NCBI RefSeq assembly: GCF_026410085.1
Contig: NZ_CP112866.1
Coordinates: 1,116,001-1,180,000 of the forward strand
Direction: 5' to 3'
DNA: 64,000 nucleotides
DNA from: Pseudomonas quebecensis
GTDB taxonomy: Bacteria; Pseudomonadota; Gammaproteobacteria; Pseudomonadales; Pseudomonadaceae
Shown here: piece by piece, positions 26,586 to 34,320 of the stretch
Layout: every line of letters starts with the position of its first letter
Position numbering within the stretch: position 1 is the stretch's first letter
Position numbers and translations under genes: made by a program
Notes under the pieces: model-generated
The model's input: only the letters and a program-made list of their open reading frames with translations
Told to the model about the DNA's origin: nothing
The model's database searches: none

Positions 26586-27311
26586 TCAGCACGCCTGGGC
26601 CTGCACGGCCACCAGGCTCAGCAACTGACCGTCGTCCAGTGCGAACTGGCCTTGCAGCTCCGTACCCTGGCACCATTCGTGGGACAGGTCCGTGAGCAAC
26701 CGCAGGCGTGCATGGCCTGTGTCAGACCACTCCAGCAGCTCGGCATGCTCAAAGTAAAAGCGCTTGTGCACGAGCGGGTAGAGCGCCTTGAACAGGCTTT
26801 CCTTGAGCGAAAACGTCAGTGTCACCAGCAGCGCGACCTGCTCTGGCTTGAGTCTGGCCATGCGTTGCAGTTCATCGGCGGTCAGAATCTCCCCGGCCAG
26901 GCGTTGCGCCCGTTCGGCACTCAGCAGATTTTCCAGGTCCATGCCCAGGCCGCGCCATTGCGCCGTGTGCCCGACAATTGCGGCGGCGTGCCCGGTGCTG
27001 TGGGTGATGGAACCGCTGACAGAGGGGGGCCAAACCGGCGCGCGATCTGCGCCGATCGCCGGGATGCAATCGGGATGACCTAGCTGGTGCAGGGCGGCGC
27101 GGGCGCACACGCGGCCGGCCAGGAATTCGGCCTGACGCTTGGCGACCGAACGCTGGATGCTCGCCGGTGGCGGCACGGCGCAGCGTTGAAAATCGTCCAC
27201 CGCCAGCATCGCGGGATCGAAACGGGTGCTGAGCAACACCGTGCCCGCCAGTGGATCGGGCAGGGGCCAGCGGGCGTCGAGCGGAGTGCAGCAAGCGGGT
27301 AGGAGATTCAT
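26586..27311 (-). CDS. 4'-phosphopantetheinyl transferase, EntD/PcpS-like
   Basis: This is a 241-aa EntD-type enzyme that moves 4'-phosphopantetheine from CoA onto carrier proteins such as AcpP and siderophore synthetase domains. Motifs seen are VSGSITHST, GLGMDLEN (Mg binding) and TFSLKESLFKAL (the KExxxK motif). Pseudomonas often uses one broad PPTase (PcpS) for both fatty acid and secondary metabolism. It stands alone, convergent with the kinase at 26585 (no gap). Confidence 0.88.
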   Translation of the reverse strand: MNLLPACCTPLDARWPLPDPLAGTVLLSTRFDPAMLAVDDFQRCAVPPPASIQRSVAKRQAEFLAGRVCARAALHQLGHPDCIPAIGADRAPVWPPSVSGSITHSTGHAAAIVGHTAQWRGLGMDLENLLSAERAQRLAGEILTADELQRMARLKPEQVALLVTLTFSLKESLFKALYPLVHKRFYFEHAELLEWSDTGHARLRLLTDLSHEWCQGTELQGQFALDDGQLLSLVAVQAQAC

Positions 27312-27358
27312 GGGGCGGTATTTTGCCCAGTTGCCGTCTCACAGGATAGCCCGCGCCG

Positions 27359-27397
27359 GTTCAGGCCAGGTTCAGAGCCTGTTCAGGGGGAGTTCAG
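27359..27397 (+). promoter_or_regulatory. Four phased GTTCAG repeats, probable PhoP operator
   Basis: GTTCAG occurs at 27359, 27370, 27381 and 27392, each separated by 5 bases, so at exact 11-bp (one helical turn) intervals. PhoP-type OmpR-family regulators bind direct hexamer repeats with 5-base spacers. It lies 50 bases before the small exported protein and phoP. Autoregulation of phoPQ is the likely role. Confidence 0.7.
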
Positions 27398-27447
27398 GGG
27401 CGCCTGCGTAGTCTGGCCGGACAGCCAAACGCGTATGAGGTAACACC

Positions 27448-27756
27448 ATGACTGCGATCAAAAAGCTGATGCTGGCCTTGACCCTGCTGAGTGCCGCTGC
27501 CGGAGCGCAGGCGTCGGAGGGCGCCTTCGCCGAATTCGGCAGGGAGAAAACCAGAAAGCCCAGTAACCTGATCCATCGTGTGAGCTTCGAAGAAGCGGGC
27601 AGCCAGACCTCGCCGTGGGGCCAGGCCTTGGGCGCGACGACCCCGCAGCCAGCCTACCGCGTCGGTTATGCGCAGCTGACCGGTCAATTCAATGGCATCA
27701 AACTGCGCCCGCAAGACCTGCAGGGCCGCTATGATGTCACCCAGTCGGACAGTTGA
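27448..27756 (+). CDS. Small exported protein in front of phoPQ
   Basis: This is a 102-aa protein with a signal peptide ending near AGAQA (residue 22) and a mature part with no recognised motif; it contains no cysteine, so it is not a lipoprotein. It ends 18 bases before phoP. In P. aeruginosa the gene oprH occupies this position; this protein is too short to be a beta-barrel and not OprH-like by sequence. It is probably a PhoP-regulated periplasmic protein of unknown role. Confidence 0.7.
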   Translation: MTAIKKLMLALTLLSAAAGAQASEGAFAEFGREKTRKPSNLIHRVSFEEAGSQTSPWGQALGATTPQPAYRVGYAQLTGQFNGIKLRPQDLQGRYDVTQSDS

Positions 27757-27774
27757 TACGCTTTGGAGAGCCCT

Positions 27775-28452
27775 ATGAAATTGCTGGTGGTGGAAGATGA
27801 GGCGCTGCTGCGCCATCACCTGTTTACCCGCCTGACCGACAGCGGCCATGTGGTCGAGGCCGTGGCCAATGCCGAGGAGGCCTTGTACCAGACCGGCCAG
27901 TTCAATCACGACCTGGCCATCGTCGACCTGGGCCTGCCGGGCATGGGCGGCCTGGACCTGATCCGCCAGTTGCGCGCCAAGGGCAAGACGTTCCCGATTC
28001 TGATCCTCACCGCGCGCGGCAACTGGCAGGACAAGGTCGAAGGCCTGGCCGCCGGCGCCGACGACTATGTGGTCAAGCCGTTCCAGTTCGAAGAGTTGGA
28101 AGCCCGCATGAACGCACTGTTGCGCCGCTCCAGCGGGTTTACCCAGTCCACCATCGTCGCCGGGCCGTTGCTGCTGGACATCAACCGCAAGCAGGCGTCC
28201 CTCGACGAACAGCCCCTGGCGCTGACCGCCTACGAATACCGCATCCTCGAATACCTGATGCGCCATCACCAGCAAGTGGTCGCCAAGGACCGCCTGATGG
28301 AACAGCTCTACCCGGATGATGACGAGCGCGACCCGAATGTCATCGAAGTGCTGGTCGGTCGTCTGCGCCGCAAACTGGAAGGCCCGGCCGGGTTCAAGCC
28401 GATCGACACCGTGCGTGGCCTGGGCTATCTGTTTAATGAGCGCTGCCGTTGA
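27775..28452 (+). CDS. phoP: Response regulator PhoP
   Basis: This is a 225-aa OmpR-family regulator from ATG 27775. It has a receiver domain with Asp51 in AIVDLGLPGMGG and a winged helix ending DTVRGLGYLFNERCR, close to P. aeruginosa PhoP. It controls genes for low magnesium and cationic peptide resistance. Its stop overlaps the TTG start of phoQ in TTGA. The repeat array at 27359 indicates autoregulation. Confidence 0.9.
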   Translation: MKLLVVEDEALLRHHLFTRLTDSGHVVEAVANAEEALYQTGQFNHDLAIVDLGLPGMGGLDLIRQLRAKGKTFPILILTARGNWQDKVEGLAAGADDYVVKPFQFEELEARMNALLRRSSGFTQSTIVAGPLLLDINRKQASLDEQPLALTAYEYRILEYLMRHHQQVVAKDRLMEQLYPDDDERDPNVIEVLVGRLRRKLEGPAGFKPIDTVRGLGYLFNERCR

Positions 28453-29795
28453 TTCGCTCGTTACGTGTGAGACTGATGCTGGCGGCCGCCACCCTGGCCG
28501 TGCTGTTTATGCTCGGCCTGCTGCCGGCGATGCAAGGTGCGTTCAGCCTGGCGTTGCAGGATTCCATCGAGCAGCGCCTGGCGTCGGATGTGACCACGCT
28601 GATCTCCGCCGCGCGGGTGGAAAACAACCACTTGCTGATGCCGGCGCAACTGCCGGATGAACGCTTCAACCTCGCCGACAGCCGGCTGCTGGGTTATATC
28701 TACGACCGCGAAGGGCACCTGGTGTGGCGCTCGCGCGCGACCCGCGAAGAAAACATCAATTACAAACCGCGCTATGACGGGCGCGGCAACGAGTTTGCAA
28801 GGATTCGCGAGGCCAATGGCCAGGAATTCTTCGTGTATGACGTCGAGGTCAAGCTGCTCGGCGGCAAGAGCGCGGCATTCAGTATCGTCGCCCTGCAACC
28901 GGTGCGCGAATACCAGTTGACCCTCGAAGGTCTGCGCGAAAACCTCTACCTGGGCTTCGGCGCGGCGTTGCTGGTGCTGCTGACTCTGCTGTGGCTGGGC
29001 CTGACCTGGGGCCTGCAGGCGTTGCGGCGGTTGAGCCAGGAACTGGACCAGATCGAAGGCGGTACCCGCGAAAGCCTGTCCGAACAGCATCCCCGCGAAC
29101 TGCTGCGTCTGACCGGTTCCCTGAACCGTTTGTTGCACAGCGAGCGCGAACAACGCACGCGTTACCGCGATTCCCTCGACGACCTGGCCCACAGCCTGAA
29201 AACCCCGCTCGCGGTGTTGCAGGGTGTGAGCGAAGACATGGCCCAGCGCCCCGAAGACCGCGATCAGGCCCGGGTACTGCAAACGCAGATCGAACGCATG
29301 AGCCAGCAGATCAGCTACCAGCTGCAGCGTGCCAGCCTGCGCAAGAGCGGCTTGGTGCGCCATCAGGTGCGCCTGGAACCGGTGGTCCAGAGCCTGTGCG
29401 ACACATTGGGCAAGGTGTACCGCGACAAAGCAGTGACGGTCTCCTTCCAGTTGCCCCAGGCGTGCGACGTGCCCATCGAGAAGGGGGCCTTGCTCGAGTT
29501 GCTCGGCAATCTGTTGGAGAACGCCTACCGCCTGTGCCTGAGCCAGGTGCGCATCAGCCTGATCGAAAACGAAGACGGCACGGAACTGTGCATCGAAGAC
29601 GATGGCCCCGGTGTGCCGCCGGACCAGCGGGCGCGCATCCTGCAACGCGGCGAGCGCCTGGACCGCCAGCATCCTGGGCAGGGCATCGGCCTGGCGGTGG
29701 TCAAGGACATTATCGAAAGCTACGGCGCGCGGCTGACCCTGGACGATTCACCCCTGGGCGGCGCGGCGTTCAGGATTCACTTCCCCGCCGTGTGA
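28449..29795 (+). CDS. phoQ: Sensor histidine kinase PhoQ
   Basis: This is a 448-aa kinase from TTG 28449. Two membrane helices (about 10-30, 165-190) bracket a periplasmic domain with few acidic clusters. Then follow HAMP, the His-box LDDLAHSLKTPLAVLQ and an ATPase domain with N box LLGNLLENAYRLC, G1 EDDGPGVP and G2 GQGIGLAVVK. It senses divalent cations and passes phosphate to PhoP. The pair is cotranscribed. Confidence 0.9.
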   Translation: MIRSLRVRLMLAAATLAVLFMLGLLPAMQGAFSLALQDSIEQRLASDVTTLISAARVENNHLLMPAQLPDERFNLADSRLLGYIYDREGHLVWRSRATREENINYKPRYDGRGNEFARIREANGQEFFVYDVEVKLLGGKSAAFSIVALQPVREYQLTLEGLRENLYLGFGAALLVLLTLLWLGLTWGLQALRRLSQELDQIEGGTRESLSEQHPRELLRLTGSLNRLLHSEREQRTRYRDSLDDLAHSLKTPLAVLQGVSEDMAQRPEDRDQARVLQTQIERMSQQISYQLQRASLRKSGLVRHQVRLEPVVQSLCDTLGKVYRDKAVTVSFQLPQACDVPIEKGALLELLGNLLENAYRLCLSQVRISLIENEDGTELCIEDDGPGVPPDQRARILQRGERLDRQHPGQGIGLAVVKDIIESYGARLTLDDSPLGGAAFRIHFPAV

Positions 29796-29880
29796 TCTTC
29801 AGTGGCTGGGCTGGCCATGCACGGGGCAAGCCCGCTCACCATAGCAAGCCCCCGATGAGGCCCTCACACACGACGCAGTG

Positions 29881-30879
29881 CTAGCTCTCCTGCGCCCGAT
29901 AGGCGCCCGGTGTCAGCCCCGTCCACTTCTTGAACGCCCGATGAAACGCCGACGGTTCTGAAAAACCCAACTGCTCGGCGATCTGCTGCAAGGACAGATC
30001 CGCCCGACCCAGGTGGTAGATGGCGATGTCCCGCCGCAATTCATCCTTGAGCGCCTGGAAACTGGTGCCTTCTTCGCGCAGGTGCCGGCGCAGGGTTTGC
30101 GGGCTGATATGCAGATGCTGGGCGACCGCTTCCAGGTCGGGCCAGGGCGTGCGGTCGCGGCTCAGCAGGCGGCGCAACTGGCTGCTCAGGCTGTCGCCTT
30201 CATCCGGGCGCGATAACAGGTCGGCCGGGGAGCGCGCGAGGAAATGCTTGAGGGTGCGCTCGTCCTGCAGCAACGGCAGGCTCAGGTAGCGCACCGGAAA
30301 CACCAGGCTGCTGTGCGGTGCACCGAACACCTGGGTGCAGGGGAACAGCAGGTCGTATTCGCTGGCATGGGGCGGCCTGGGGTAGGCGAAGGTGGCCTGG
30401 TGCAATCGGATACGCTGGCCGATCAGCCAACTGCCCAGGCGGTGCCAGATCACAAGCAGGCACTCGCTGAGGAAGTGGTCCGGGTCCCAGAGTTGCGAAT
30501 GGTCCAGGCTCAGGCGCGCCATTTCGCCTTCGCGCGTCAGCTGCCAACGCGGGCCCTGCGGGAATAAGCTATAAAACAGTAAGCCGCGTTTCAGAGCCTT
30601 CTCCAGGGTGCGGCAGTGGATCAACGCGTGGCACATCATGGCGAAGGTGCCGCGTTTGCTGGGGCCATCGGCGAACCCCAGGTATTCGTCGTCCAGCGCC
30701 AGCCAGAGCATTTGCAACAACCGGGTAAATTGCTCCGGCGCGATGCGGGCGCGGGGTTCGGTCAACAGTTCCTGTGGGATGCCCACCTGCTGCAGCAGGG
30801 CCGAATAGTCATGACCGGCCCGACGCGCACCCCCCAGAGCGGCGCGGGCAAAGTGGCTGGCAATGGTTCGTTCACGCAT
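29881..30879 (-). CDS. AraC-family regulator
   Basis: This is a 332-aa regulator from ATG 30879 (MRERTIASHF). The N-terminal part (about 20-200) resembles the arabinose-binding-type domain of OruR/ArgR-like regulators. The C-terminal AraC domain has two HTH motifs, including LSLQQIAEQLGFSEPSAFHRAF near 290-312. It is divergent from dctA across a 347-bp gap. No target can be named. An upstream in-frame extension to 31074 is unlikely. Confidence 0.8.
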   Translation of the reverse strand: MRERTIASHFARAALGGARRAGHDYSALLQQVGIPQELLTEPRARIAPEQFTRLLQMLWLALDDEYLGFADGPSKRGTFAMMCHALIHCRTLEKALKRGLLFYSLFPQGPRWQLTREGEMARLSLDHSQLWDPDHFLSECLLVIWHRLGSWLIGQRIRLHQATFAYPRPPHASEYDLLFPCTQVFGAPHSSLVFPVRYLSLPLLQDERTLKHFLARSPADLLSRPDEGDSLSSQLRRLLSRDRTPWPDLEAVAQHLHISPQTLRRHLREEGTSFQALKDELRRDIAIYHLGRADLSLQQIAEQLGFSEPSAFHRAFKKWTGLTPGAYRAQES

Positions 30880-30936
30880 GCGGGGCCCTCGTCCATGGAG
30901 TGGCGGATGGTAGCCACCACCCGGCGGGCGCGGCAA

Positions 30937-31028
30937 GGCGGATATCCGCCAAATTGCAGGGCACTGCAGAGCGGTGCGGCGGAAAACCGCCACGTATTGA
31001 TCTGCGTTGGTGGCGGCTTGAAACCGCC
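30937..31028. promoter_or_regulatory. Three GGCGG/CCGCC palindromes upstream of dctA
   Basis: GGCGGATATCCGCC (30937-30950, perfect), GGCGGAAAACCGCC (30978-30991) and GGCGGCTTGAAACCGCC (31012-31028) share arms GGCGG and CCGCC. They sit upstream of the sigma-54 promoter of dctA, where activators of the DctD class bind, and also upstream of the AraC gene. The rest of 30880-31226 contains no gene. Confidence 0.6.
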
Positions 31029-31068
31029 GGCCCCGGTGTCTAAAGGCCCTCAGCGGATTTATGCAAAG

Positions 31069-31083
31069 TGGCACGGCGTTTGC
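31069..31083 (+). promoter_or_regulatory. Sigma-54 promoter of dctA
   Basis: TGGCACG-GCGT-TTGC is a perfect RpoN promoter, 143 bases before the dctA start. It matches established control of dctA by DctB/DctD and RpoN. The leader also contains a short GCAGGAGGG-type hairpin (about 31145-31162). Confidence 0.88.
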
Positions 31084-31226
31084 GATAGGTCGACAGGTAA
31101 GGCAGTGAAAGATTTATCCCACTGCCCTCACAAACAACAAATCCCTCCAGTGCAGGAGGGTTCGCAATTCAAGTGTCGTGGGCAATGGCGGATATTTGCC
31201 ACACGGGACGTTTGAGGAATTTTGCA

Positions 31227-32558
31227 ATGACGACTCGTCAGCCACTCTACAAATCCCTGTATTTCCAGGTGATCGTTGCAATCGTTATCGGTATCTTGCT
31301 CGGTCACTTCTACCCGCAGACCGGCGTGGCCCTCAAGCCACTGGGTGACGGGTTCATCAAACTGATCAAAATGGTCATCGCCCCGATCATCTTCTGTACC
31401 GTTGTCAGCGGCATCGCCGGCATGCAGAGCATGAAATCGGTGGGCAAGACCGGCGGCTACGCGCTGCTCTACTTTGAAATCGTCTCCACGATTGCCCTGC
31501 TGATCGGTCTGGTGGTGGTGAACGTGGTGCAGCCGGGTGCCGGCATGCACATCGACGTAGCCACCCTGGACGCTTCTAAAGTCGCGGCCTATGTGACCGC
31601 CGGTGCAGACCAGAGCGTGGTTGGCTTTATCCTCAACGTCATCCCGAACACCATCGTCGGCGCCTTCGCCAACGGCGACATCCTGCAAGTATTGATGTTC
31701 TCGGTCATCTTCGGCTTTGCCCTGCACCGCCTGGGTGCCTACGGCAAGCCGGTGCTGGACTTCATCGATCGCTTCGCCCACGTGATGTTCAACATCATCA
31801 ATATGATCATGAAGCTCGCGCCGATCGGTGCCCTGGGTGCCATGGCGTTCACCATCGGTGCCTACGGTGTGGGTTCGCTGGTGCAACTGGGCCAGCTGAT
31901 GATCTGCTTCTACATCACCTGTGTGCTGTTTGTGGTCGTCGTGCTGGGCGCCATCTGCCGCGCCCACGGTTTCAGCGTGCTGAAATTGATCCGCTACATC
32001 CGTGAAGAGCTGCTGATCGTTCTGGGTACGTCCTCCTCCGAATCCGCGCTGCCACGCATGCTGATCAAGATGGAGCGTCTTGGCGCGAAGAAATCCGTAG
32101 TCGGTCTGGTGATCCCGACCGGCTACTCCTTCAACCTCGACGGTACCTCGATCTACCTGACCATGGCCGCCGTGTTCATCGCCCAAGCGACCGACACCCA
32201 CATGGATATCACCCACCAGATCACCCTGCTGCTGGTGCTGCTGCTGTCTTCCAAGGGTGCTGCGGGCGTGACCGGCAGCGGCTTCATCGTCCTGGCGGCG
32301 ACCCTGTCGGCTGTCGGCCACCTGCCGGTCGCCGGTCTGGCGCTGATCCTGGGCATCGACCGCTTCATGTCCGAAGCCCGTGCGCTGACTAACCTGGTGG
32401 GTAACGCCGTGGCCACCATCGTCGTGGCCAAGTGGGTCAAGGAACTGGACACCGATAAACTGCAGAGTGAGCTGGCGTCGGGCGGTACCGGTATTTCCGA
32501 ATCCCGTGAACTCGATGACCTGGGCGTGGCCGAAGGTCCTGCACCGGTGGTCAAGTAA
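31227..32558 (+). CDS. dctA: C4-dicarboxylate transporter DctA
   Basis: This is a 443-aa DAACS-family symporter for succinate, malate and fumarate with sodium or protons, in the inner membrane. Start ATG 31227 follows GAGGAA. Motifs include the serine-rich loop [11 protein letters not shown] and [12 protein letters not shown], both substrate- or cation-binding. About eight helices plus two hairpins are visible. It has its own sigma-54 promoter and ends with a terminator. Confidence 0.96.
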   Translation: MTTRQPLYKSLYFQVIVAIVIGILLGHFYPQTGVALKPLGDGFIKLIKMVIAPIIFCTVVSGIAGMQSMKSVGKTGGYALLYFEIVSTIALLIGLVVVNVVQPGAGMHIDVATLDASKVAAYVTAGADQSVVGFILNVIPNTIVGAFANGDILQVLMFSVIFGFALHRLGAYGKPVLDFIDRFAHVMFNIINMIMKLAPIGALGAMAFTIGAYGVGSLVQLGQLMICFYITCVLFVVVVLGAICRAHGFSVLKLIRYIREELLIVLGTSSSESALPRMLIKMERLGAKKSVVGLVIPTGYSFNLDGTSIYLTMAAVFIAQATDTHMDITHQITLLLVLLLSSKGAAGVTGSGFIVLAATLSAVGHLPVAGLALILGIDRFMSEARALTNLVGNAVATIVVAKWVKELDTDKLQSELASGGTGISESRELDDLGVAEGPAPVVK

Positions 32559-32596
32559 GACGCTGATGGCGTGAACTGACGCCCCCAGCCTTGCAC

Positions 32597-32627
32597 AAAC
32601 GCCCCGACAAGTTCGGGGCGTTTGCGT
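32597..32627 (+). terminator. Terminator after dctA
   Basis: Stem AAACGCCCCGA/TCGGGGCGTTT followed by a short T-rich tract. Confidence 0.85.
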
Positions 32628-32694
32628 TTATGGCTCGGCACTTCGGGCGATTTTTTGATTTACAGTGAGCGCGATAGTGACCGCGGGAGGCTTG

Positions 32695-33681
32695 ATGGAC
32701 AGTGTGGATCTGAATGTTCTGCGTAGCGTGCTGGAGTGGCGCCGCGCCGGGCAGCGAGTGGTGTTGTACAGCGTGGTCCAGACCTGGGGCAGCGCGCCAC
32801 GCCCACCGGGCGCCATGTTGGCGTTGCGCGGCGATGGCGTGGTGATCGGCTCGGTATCCGGCGGTTGCATCGAAGATGACCTGATTGCCCGCCTGCACGA
32901 CGGCCGCCTGGTAGACGACGGTCCGCCGGTACAGTTAGTGACCTACGGCGTCACCCAGGACGAAGCCGCACGTTTTGGTCTGCCTTGCGGCGGCACCTTG
33001 CGCCTGACCGAAGAGCGGGTGCAGGACTGGCAATGGGTCGCCGACCTGCTGGCACGCTGCGAGGCCCATGAGATTGTCGCACGGGAGCTGAACCTGACCA
33101 CGGGCGAGGTCACCTTGAGCGGCGCCACCAAAACCGATGGTCTGAGCTTTGACGGTGAACGCCTGCGCGCCATCTACGGCCCGCGTTGGCGCCTGCTGCT
33201 GATCGGCGCCGGGCAGCTGTCGCGCTACGTCGCGGAAATGGCGCGCTTGCTGGATTTCGAAGTGCTCATCTGCGATCCCCGCGAAGAGTTCGTGTACGGC
33301 TGGGAGGCGCAGCACGGGCGCTTCGTGCCGGGCATGCCCGATGAAGCGGTGCTGTCTATCCAGACCGACGAGCGTACGGCTATCGTCTGCCTGACCCACG
33401 ACCCGCGCCTGGACGATATGGCGCTGCTGACGGCGTTGGACTCCCGTGCGTTTTACATCGGCGCGCTGGGCTCGCGGGTCAACAGTCAGAAACGCCGGGA
33501 CAACCTGGCGGCGTTGGGGCTGACGGCGCAGGCGATTGCGCGGTTGCACGGGCCGATCGGCCTGCATATCGGCAGTCACACGCCGTCGGAAATCGCCTTG
33601 TCGCTGATGGCGGAAATTGTCGCGATCAAGAACGGCGTGGCGCCTATGCAGAAAAAACCCTTGCCGGTGCTGGCTGAGTGA
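32695..33681 (+). CDS. XdhC/CoxF-family molybdenum-enzyme maturation protein
   Basis: This is a 328-aa protein from ATG 32695, with GGGAGG upstream. The N-terminal XdhC/CoxI domain has the loop SVSGGCIEDDL; the C-terminal Rossmann-like domain has LLLIGAGQLSRYVA. Such proteins prepare or sulfurate the molybdenum cofactor for hydroxylases like xanthine dehydrogenase or isoquinoline dehydrogenase. The enzyme subunits are not in this window. The next gene overlaps by 4 bp and is a cofactor nucleotidyltransferase, which supports the role. Confidence 0.85.
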   Translation: MDSVDLNVLRSVLEWRRAGQRVVLYSVVQTWGSAPRPPGAMLALRGDGVVIGSVSGGCIEDDLIARLHDGRLVDDGPPVQLVTYGVTQDEAARFGLPCGGTLRLTEERVQDWQWVADLLARCEAHEIVARELNLTTGEVTLSGATKTDGLSFDGERLRAIYGPRWRLLLIGAGQLSRYVAEMARLLDFEVLICDPREEFVYGWEAQHGRFVPGMPDEAVLSIQTDERTAIVCLTHDPRLDDMALLTALDSRAFYIGALGSRVNSQKRRDNLAALGLTAQAIARLHGPIGLHIGSHTPSEIALSLMAEIVAIKNGVAPMQKKPLPVLAE

Positions 33682-34262
33682 CCGTCACGGCGATAGTGCT
33701 GGCGGCAGGGCAGGGCAGTCGTTTTCGCGCCGAAGCCGGGGCTGACCAGGACAAATTGCTGGCGCCCTGCGTGGGGCTGGACGGTGTGACCCGGCCGGTG
33801 ATTGAGCAGGTGCTGGTCAACCTACCCGCCGCTGTGGTTGAGCGCTGGGTCGTGACACTGCCGGAGCGCACCGACGTCATTCGGCTGGCTGAAGCCTACG
33901 GCTGCCAAGTCCTGACGTTGTGCTCCGCCGGCATGGGCGAAAGCCTTGCGGCGGCCGTCGCGGCCAGTGATAACGCCGAGGGCTGGCTGGTGGTGCTGGG
34001 GGATATGCCGTTTATCCAGGCATCCAGCATCGAGCAGGTGATCCAGGGGTTATCCAGAGAAGGCATCCGTGTGCCTGTGCAAGCCGGCCGTTATGGGCAC
34101 CCTGTGGCCTTTGGTGGTGATTTCGGGCCGGGGTTGATGGCGTTGACGGGTGATCGCGGCGCCAGGTCTTTGTTCACTCAGGCAGATGTCACCCAGGTGC
34201 CGGTGAACGATCCGGGGGTGTTGTGGGATGTGGACGTACCTGCGCTGTTGAATTACCGCTGA
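33678..34262 (+). CDS. Molybdenum-cofactor nucleotidyltransferase, MobA/MocA-like
   Basis: This is a 194-aa protein from GTG 33678 (GTGA overlap). The nucleotidyltransferase motif is AIVLAAGQGSRF with the metal-binding part LVVLGDMPFIQ. MocA-type enzymes add a cytidylyl or guanylyl group to molybdopterin for xanthine-oxidase-family enzymes. It forms a two-gene unit with the XdhC protein. Confidence 0.8.
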   Translation: MTVTAIVLAAGQGSRFRAEAGADQDKLLAPCVGLDGVTRPVIEQVLVNLPAAVVERWVVTLPERTDVIRLAEAYGCQVLTLCSAGMGESLAAAVAASDNAEGWLVVLGDMPFIQASSIEQVIQGLSREGIRVPVQAGRYGHPVAFGGDFGPGLMALTGDRGARSLFTQADVTQVPVNDPGVLWDVDVPALLNYR

Positions 34263-34270
34263 GCGATACA

Positions 34271-34306
34271 AAAAAGCCCCGCCTGATCACTCAGGCGGGG
34301 CTTTTT
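34271..34306. terminator. Bidirectional terminator between mobA-like gene and rne
   Basis: Stem AAAGCCCCGCCTGA/TCAGGCGGGGCTTT with A and T runs on both sides; it serves the rightward nucleotidyltransferase gene and the leftward rne gene. Confidence 0.93.
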
Positions 34307-34320
34307 AGTGGCTGATGGAA

